Positions 61,545 through 64,000 of a DNA stretch of 64,000 nucleotides are shown here, one piece after another; within the stretch, counting starts at the first letter, position 1; each line of letters starts with the position of its first letter. Made by a program: the position numbers and the translations under genes. The stretch lies in NCBI GenBank assembly GCA_027490215.1, contig JAIXYO010000019.1:79273-143272 (forward strand), in the 5' to 3' direction. The notes below the pieces were generated by a model. It ran no database searches and was not told the DNA's origin. It saw only the letters and a program-made list of their open reading frames with translations. This DNA comes from Rubrivivax sp. GTDB lineage: Bacteria > Pseudomonadota > Gammaproteobacteria > Burkholderiales > Burkholderiaceae_C.

Positions 61545-61916
61545 TCACAAGCTCCTGTCTCGGAGGGATTGGCAGGCCACGCAACGCAGCGCGTCGGGTT
61601 CGACCTGAAGGCGCGCAAAGGCAATCGCAGCATGGCAGTCGACGCACACACCATAGTCGGCAGACTGCAGGCGGCGTTGCGCTTCGTTGACCGCTGCCAG
61701 GGCCTGCGTGTCGATGTCCGACAAGGCCTGATCGACTTCGCGGTCACTTGCGCGCTGGGGCGCATCATCACCGTCCTGCGTCAGCGTGTCGTGGGCAAAG
61801 TCGACACGCGATTGACCCTGACGGTGCAGCGTTATCTGACGCTCAAGTGCCTGTTGGCGGGCGTGCAGGACATGTGCCAGCGCGGCACGCTTGTCGGCGT
61901 TGAGTGAGCTTTTCAT
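61545..61916 (-). CDS. TraR/DksA-family zinc finger protein
   Basis: A 123-residue protein with the DksA-type C4 zinc finger: Cys91, Cys94, Cys112 and Cys115. The preceding region is a helical coil (KRAALAHVLHARQQALERQI, later DREVDQALSDIDTQALAAVNEAQ). Such proteins bind the RNA polymerase secondary channel and modulate stringent or stress responses. It is shorter than DksA (about 150 residues), so is probably a paralogue. ATG 61916 has AGGA upstream; the frame extends to 62000. Operon with the eRF1-like gene. Confidence 0.85.
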   Translation of the reverse strand: MKSSLNADKRAALAHVLHARQQALERQITLHRQGQSRVDFAHDTLTQDGDDAPQRASDREVDQALSDIDTQALAAVNEAQRRLQSADYGVCVDCHAAIAFARLQVEPDALRCVACQSLRDRSL

Positions 61917-62059
61917 GAGCAGGTCCTGAATGTTCTGACTGTCGTCATCGGTGTCCCGATGGTCAGCAACTTTCAGCCCACGGCGCTTGATCCAGATCAA
62001 AGACCGTCAATTGCCCTGGGCGACGCGGTTCGGCTTCGCCAGCGCCGGGCGATCGAACG

Positions 62060-63256
62060 TCAGGGTGCTGCCACCTCGCGGGTCAGCGTGGACTGGAGGT
62101 AGGAGATCAACTCGTCCTCCGGGTAGGGCTTGCTCAGCAGCACGCTGACCCCGGCCTCGAATGCATCGGCGCGGTGCTTCACATCGTCGGCGGTGATCAT
62201 CACGATCGGGATGTGAGCAGTGCGCGGGTTGTTGCGCACCTGGCGCGTCAGTTCAAAGCCGTCCATGCCGGGCATCTCGACATCGGTGATCAGCACGTCG
62301 GGCAGCGCGAGCTCGATCTGACGCGCGGCGTCGAGGCCGTCTTCGGCCAGTGACACCCGGTACAGGTGCTTGGCCAGCAGGCGGCTGGTCTTGATGCGGA
62401 CCACCTTCGAGTCGTCGGCAATCATCACCAGACACTGCTCCGGCGTGCGAGCGACGGACACGTCGGGGAGTATCGGTTTGCTTTCAGCCGCGGCTTCGGG
62501 TTCGATCGTGAGCCGGAATGAGGCCAGTTCAGCCGCTTGCGCATCACGCTGCGCCTGAAGTCTTTCCGCCTCTTCCTGCCGACGCTCGGCCTCGATCTGC
62601 GCGGCCTGTTGCGCCGCCAGCTGTTGCGCAAGTTCCTGCGCGGCCCGCTCCTCGTCAGCGCGCTGCGCCTGCACCGCAGCTTCGGCGGCAGCAGCTTCGG
62701 CCGCCGCACGTTCGACCTCAGCCGCGACACGCTGGCGTTCGGTCTCGGCATCGGCGAGTTGCTGCGCAGCCAGGCGAGCCTCCCATTCGGCGGCCTCTCG
62801 CGCCAAGGCCTCACGCGCGGCCTGCTCGTCGGCTTGGGTGTCGACGACAGGCTCGGGCTCCGGCGGAGACGCCATGACCTGCGCAGTCGCCTGCTCGGCG
62901 GCGATGCGTGCACGCTCGCGTTCCTCGTCAGCGAGTTGTTGCGCGACGAGGCGCGCTTCCCACTCGGCGGCCTCCCGGTCGGCCTCTGCGCGAGCGGCCT
63001 GCTCGGCGGCTTCGCGTTCGGCGCGCAACCTCACATCGTCGCTGGACGATGGCCGCGCTGGATTCAGTGCGTGGACACCACTGACGGTGTCCAGCTCGGA
63101 GGCGCTGCGCGAGATCGGCGGCGAGGCGCGCTCAGCGACCCTGTCGGCTCGCTCGCTTCGGCCCACGGGCCGCCGCGCACGCCGCCGGATCAGCTGCACG
63201 ACCAGCAGCAGTACCAGCAGCGCCGCACCAGCGCCCCACAACAGGTAATCGTTCAT
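62060..63256 (-). CDS. Membrane-anchored coiled-coil protein with C-terminal response-regulator receiver
   Basis: A 398-residue protein of unusual layout. A membrane segment at 4-23 (LLWGAGAALLVLLLVVQL) is followed by basic residues RRRARR. A long Ala/Glu/Arg/Gln-rich coiled coil spans about 75-255. It contains two near-identical segments, EAAEWEARLVAQQLADEER and EAAEWEARLAAQQLADAET, implying internal duplication. A receiver domain covers about 275-395, with MIADDSKVVRIKTSRLL, phospho-acceptor near Asp325 in ITDVEMPGMDG and Lys in LLSKPYPEDEL. There is no output domain. It may be a scaffold whose spacing or assembly changes on phosphorylation. The ATG at 63274 is an alternative start. Confidence 0.85.
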   Translation of the reverse strand: MNDYLLWGAGAALLVLLLVVQLIRRRARRPVGRSERADRVAERASPPISRSASELDTVSGVHALNPARPSSSDDVRLRAEREAAEQAARAEADREAAEWEARLVAQQLADEERERARIAAEQATAQVMASPPEPEPVVDTQADEQAAREALAREAAEWEARLAAQQLADAETERQRVAAEVERAAAEAAAAEAAVQAQRADEERAAQELAQQLAAQQAAQIEAERRQEEAERLQAQRDAQAAELASFRLTIEPEAAAESKPILPDVSVARTPEQCLVMIADDSKVVRIKTSRLLAKHLYRVSLAEDGLDAARQIELALPDVLITDVEMPGMDGFELTRQVRNNPRTAHIPIVMITADDVKHRADAFEAGVSVLLSKPYPEDELISYLQSTLTREVAAP

Positions 63257-63502
63257 CGTCGCACGGACCCCCATCCGTCAATGTCCACGTGTGCGACGAG
63301 ACTAATGGCGACGCGGCGCAACGATGTATCACGATGTTTCAATTTGCGACCCAAATGCAAGGGAATGTGCGGAATTGCCGATGGCGGCCGTCGATTGCGG
63401 CGTGCACGCCACGCGCCGTGTCGAGTCGGTCGCAACGGGCCCGGCCCATCGGCGGCACCGAACGACTGGCTACGATCGCCTCCTTTGCATTGCGGGCCCG
63501 TC

Positions 63503-64000
63503 ATGGCCGTTCTTGAACCCAAGGGGCTGATCGACGCGCTGCTTGCAGCGATGCTGCGTGCGTCGCTCAGGTTGCTGCTGAAGCCCGTTTTTTCGCCGCG
63601 CTTCTCGATTGGCTTCCAGCGCCGCTGGTTGCGCGCGCTGTCGCGCAGCACACTGATGCCGAAGGGTGTCTCGGTCCATGCTGACACGGTCGGCGGCGTG
63701 GCCGGCGAATGGTGCCGCTCGACGCAGGCGCCCAGTTCTCCACCCGGTGTGGTGCTCTACCTGCATGGCGGGGCGTTCTGCATCGGCTCGCCGGCGACAC
63801 ACCGTGCATTGACCGCGCGGCTGGCTCGCATCACCGGGCTGCCAGTGTTCTCACTCGACTACCGGCTGGCACCGGAGCATCCTTACCCGGCCGGGCTCGA
63901 TGACGCCATCGCGGCGTTTCGCGCGCTGAGCGCTGAAGCTGGGGGCCGCCCGGTCATCCTCGCCGGCGATTCGGCCGGCGGCGGGCTGGCGCTGTCGACC
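63503..64000 (+). CDS. Alpha/beta hydrolase, hormone-sensitive-lipase type (truncated by window end)
   Basis: The first 166 codons of an esterase/lipase. VVLYLHGGAFCIGSPATHRA has the HGG oxyanion motif (His88-Gly90). VFSLDYRLAPEHPYPAGLDD is the family signature, and the nucleophile elbow GDSAGGG gives Ser157. The acid and His of the triad lie beyond the window. ATG 63503 begins MAVLEPKGL; the first 30 residues have a helical RASLRLLLKPVFSPRFS typical of membrane-associating members. Substrate unknown. Divergent from the receiver gene by 246 bases. Confidence 0.88.
   Translation, partial: MAVLEPKGLIDALLAAMLRASLRLLLKPVFSPRFSIGFQRRWLRALSRSTLMPKGVSVHADTVGGVAGEWCRSTQAPSSPPGVVLYLHGGAFCIGSPATHRALTARLARITGLPVFSLDYRLAPEHPYPAGLDDAIAAFRALSAEAGGRPVILAGDSAGGGLALST

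Overview
The window is high-GC DNA, densely coded on both strands, from a betaproteobacterium of the order Burkholderiales. The gene content fits the Rubrivivax/Leptothrix/Comamonadaceae side of that order. Evidence includes Omp32-type porins, a Coq7-type ubiquinone hydroxylase, a gsp type II secretion cluster with divergent gspC, the block tyrS / M23 peptidase / anmK / erpA / rpsI-rplM, and a paired cyanophycin synthetase locus. I saw no rRNA, tRNA, CRISPR array, insertion sequence or phage gene, so this reads as ordinary chromosome.

Layout. 1-9.5 kb: the tail of an unidentified gene, a TerB-like protein, then a minus-strand run of porin, DUF3047 lipoprotein and a five-gene dipeptide/oligopeptide ABC importer, preceded by a second porin with its own terminator. 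9.9-13.8 kb: coq7, an OsmC-family protein, ilvA (behind an orphan hairpin plus terminator) and a divergent CobT-like protein. 13.9-25.6 kb: type II secretion genes, gspC on the minus strand and gspGHIJKLMN-DEF on the plus strand; gspF is flanked by two copies of an intergenic repeat. 25.8-38.1 kb: housekeeping genes (Lon-like AAA ATPase, 5'-nucleotidase, tyrS, murein peptidase, anmK, erpA, rpsI, rplM, srkA, htpG) and a ribbon-helix-helix regulator.

38.2-42 kb: a tightly coupled run of PHB-depolymerase-type esterase, exported methyltransferase, alpha/beta-hydrolase fold protein and EamA transporter. 42-50 kb: the cyanophycin locus. Two cyanophycin synthetase paralogues lie on the minus strand, one with a degenerate Mur-ligase P-loop. 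Divergent from them are an ABC transporter with a zinc-ribbon insert and a DUF1854 protein. This locus is the best candidate for poorly described biology. 50-54.6 kb: an EAL protein with a degenerate GGDEF motif and a hybrid histidine kinase. 54.8-64 kb: DUF4864 protein, amidase, small membrane protein, stand-alone DsbD N-terminal domain, transglutaminase-like protein, M48 lipoprotein protease, Dps, an eRF1-domain-like protein, a DksA/TraR-type zinc finger, a membrane-anchored coiled-coil response regulator and a truncated HSL-type hydrolase.

How the parts connect: the peptide-import run spans outer membrane (porin), lipoprotein, periplasmic binding protein and inner membrane. The gsp genes form a nearly complete export machine lacking only the prepilin peptidase here. 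The cyanophycin genes make an intracellular Arg/Asp polymer and carry an uncharacterised transporter beside it. Several proteins lack the expected catalytic residue (CobT-like, the second cyanophycin synthetase, the alpha/beta-hydrolase, the transglutaminase-like protein and the GGDEF domain). All calls come from reading the sequence; no database search was run.
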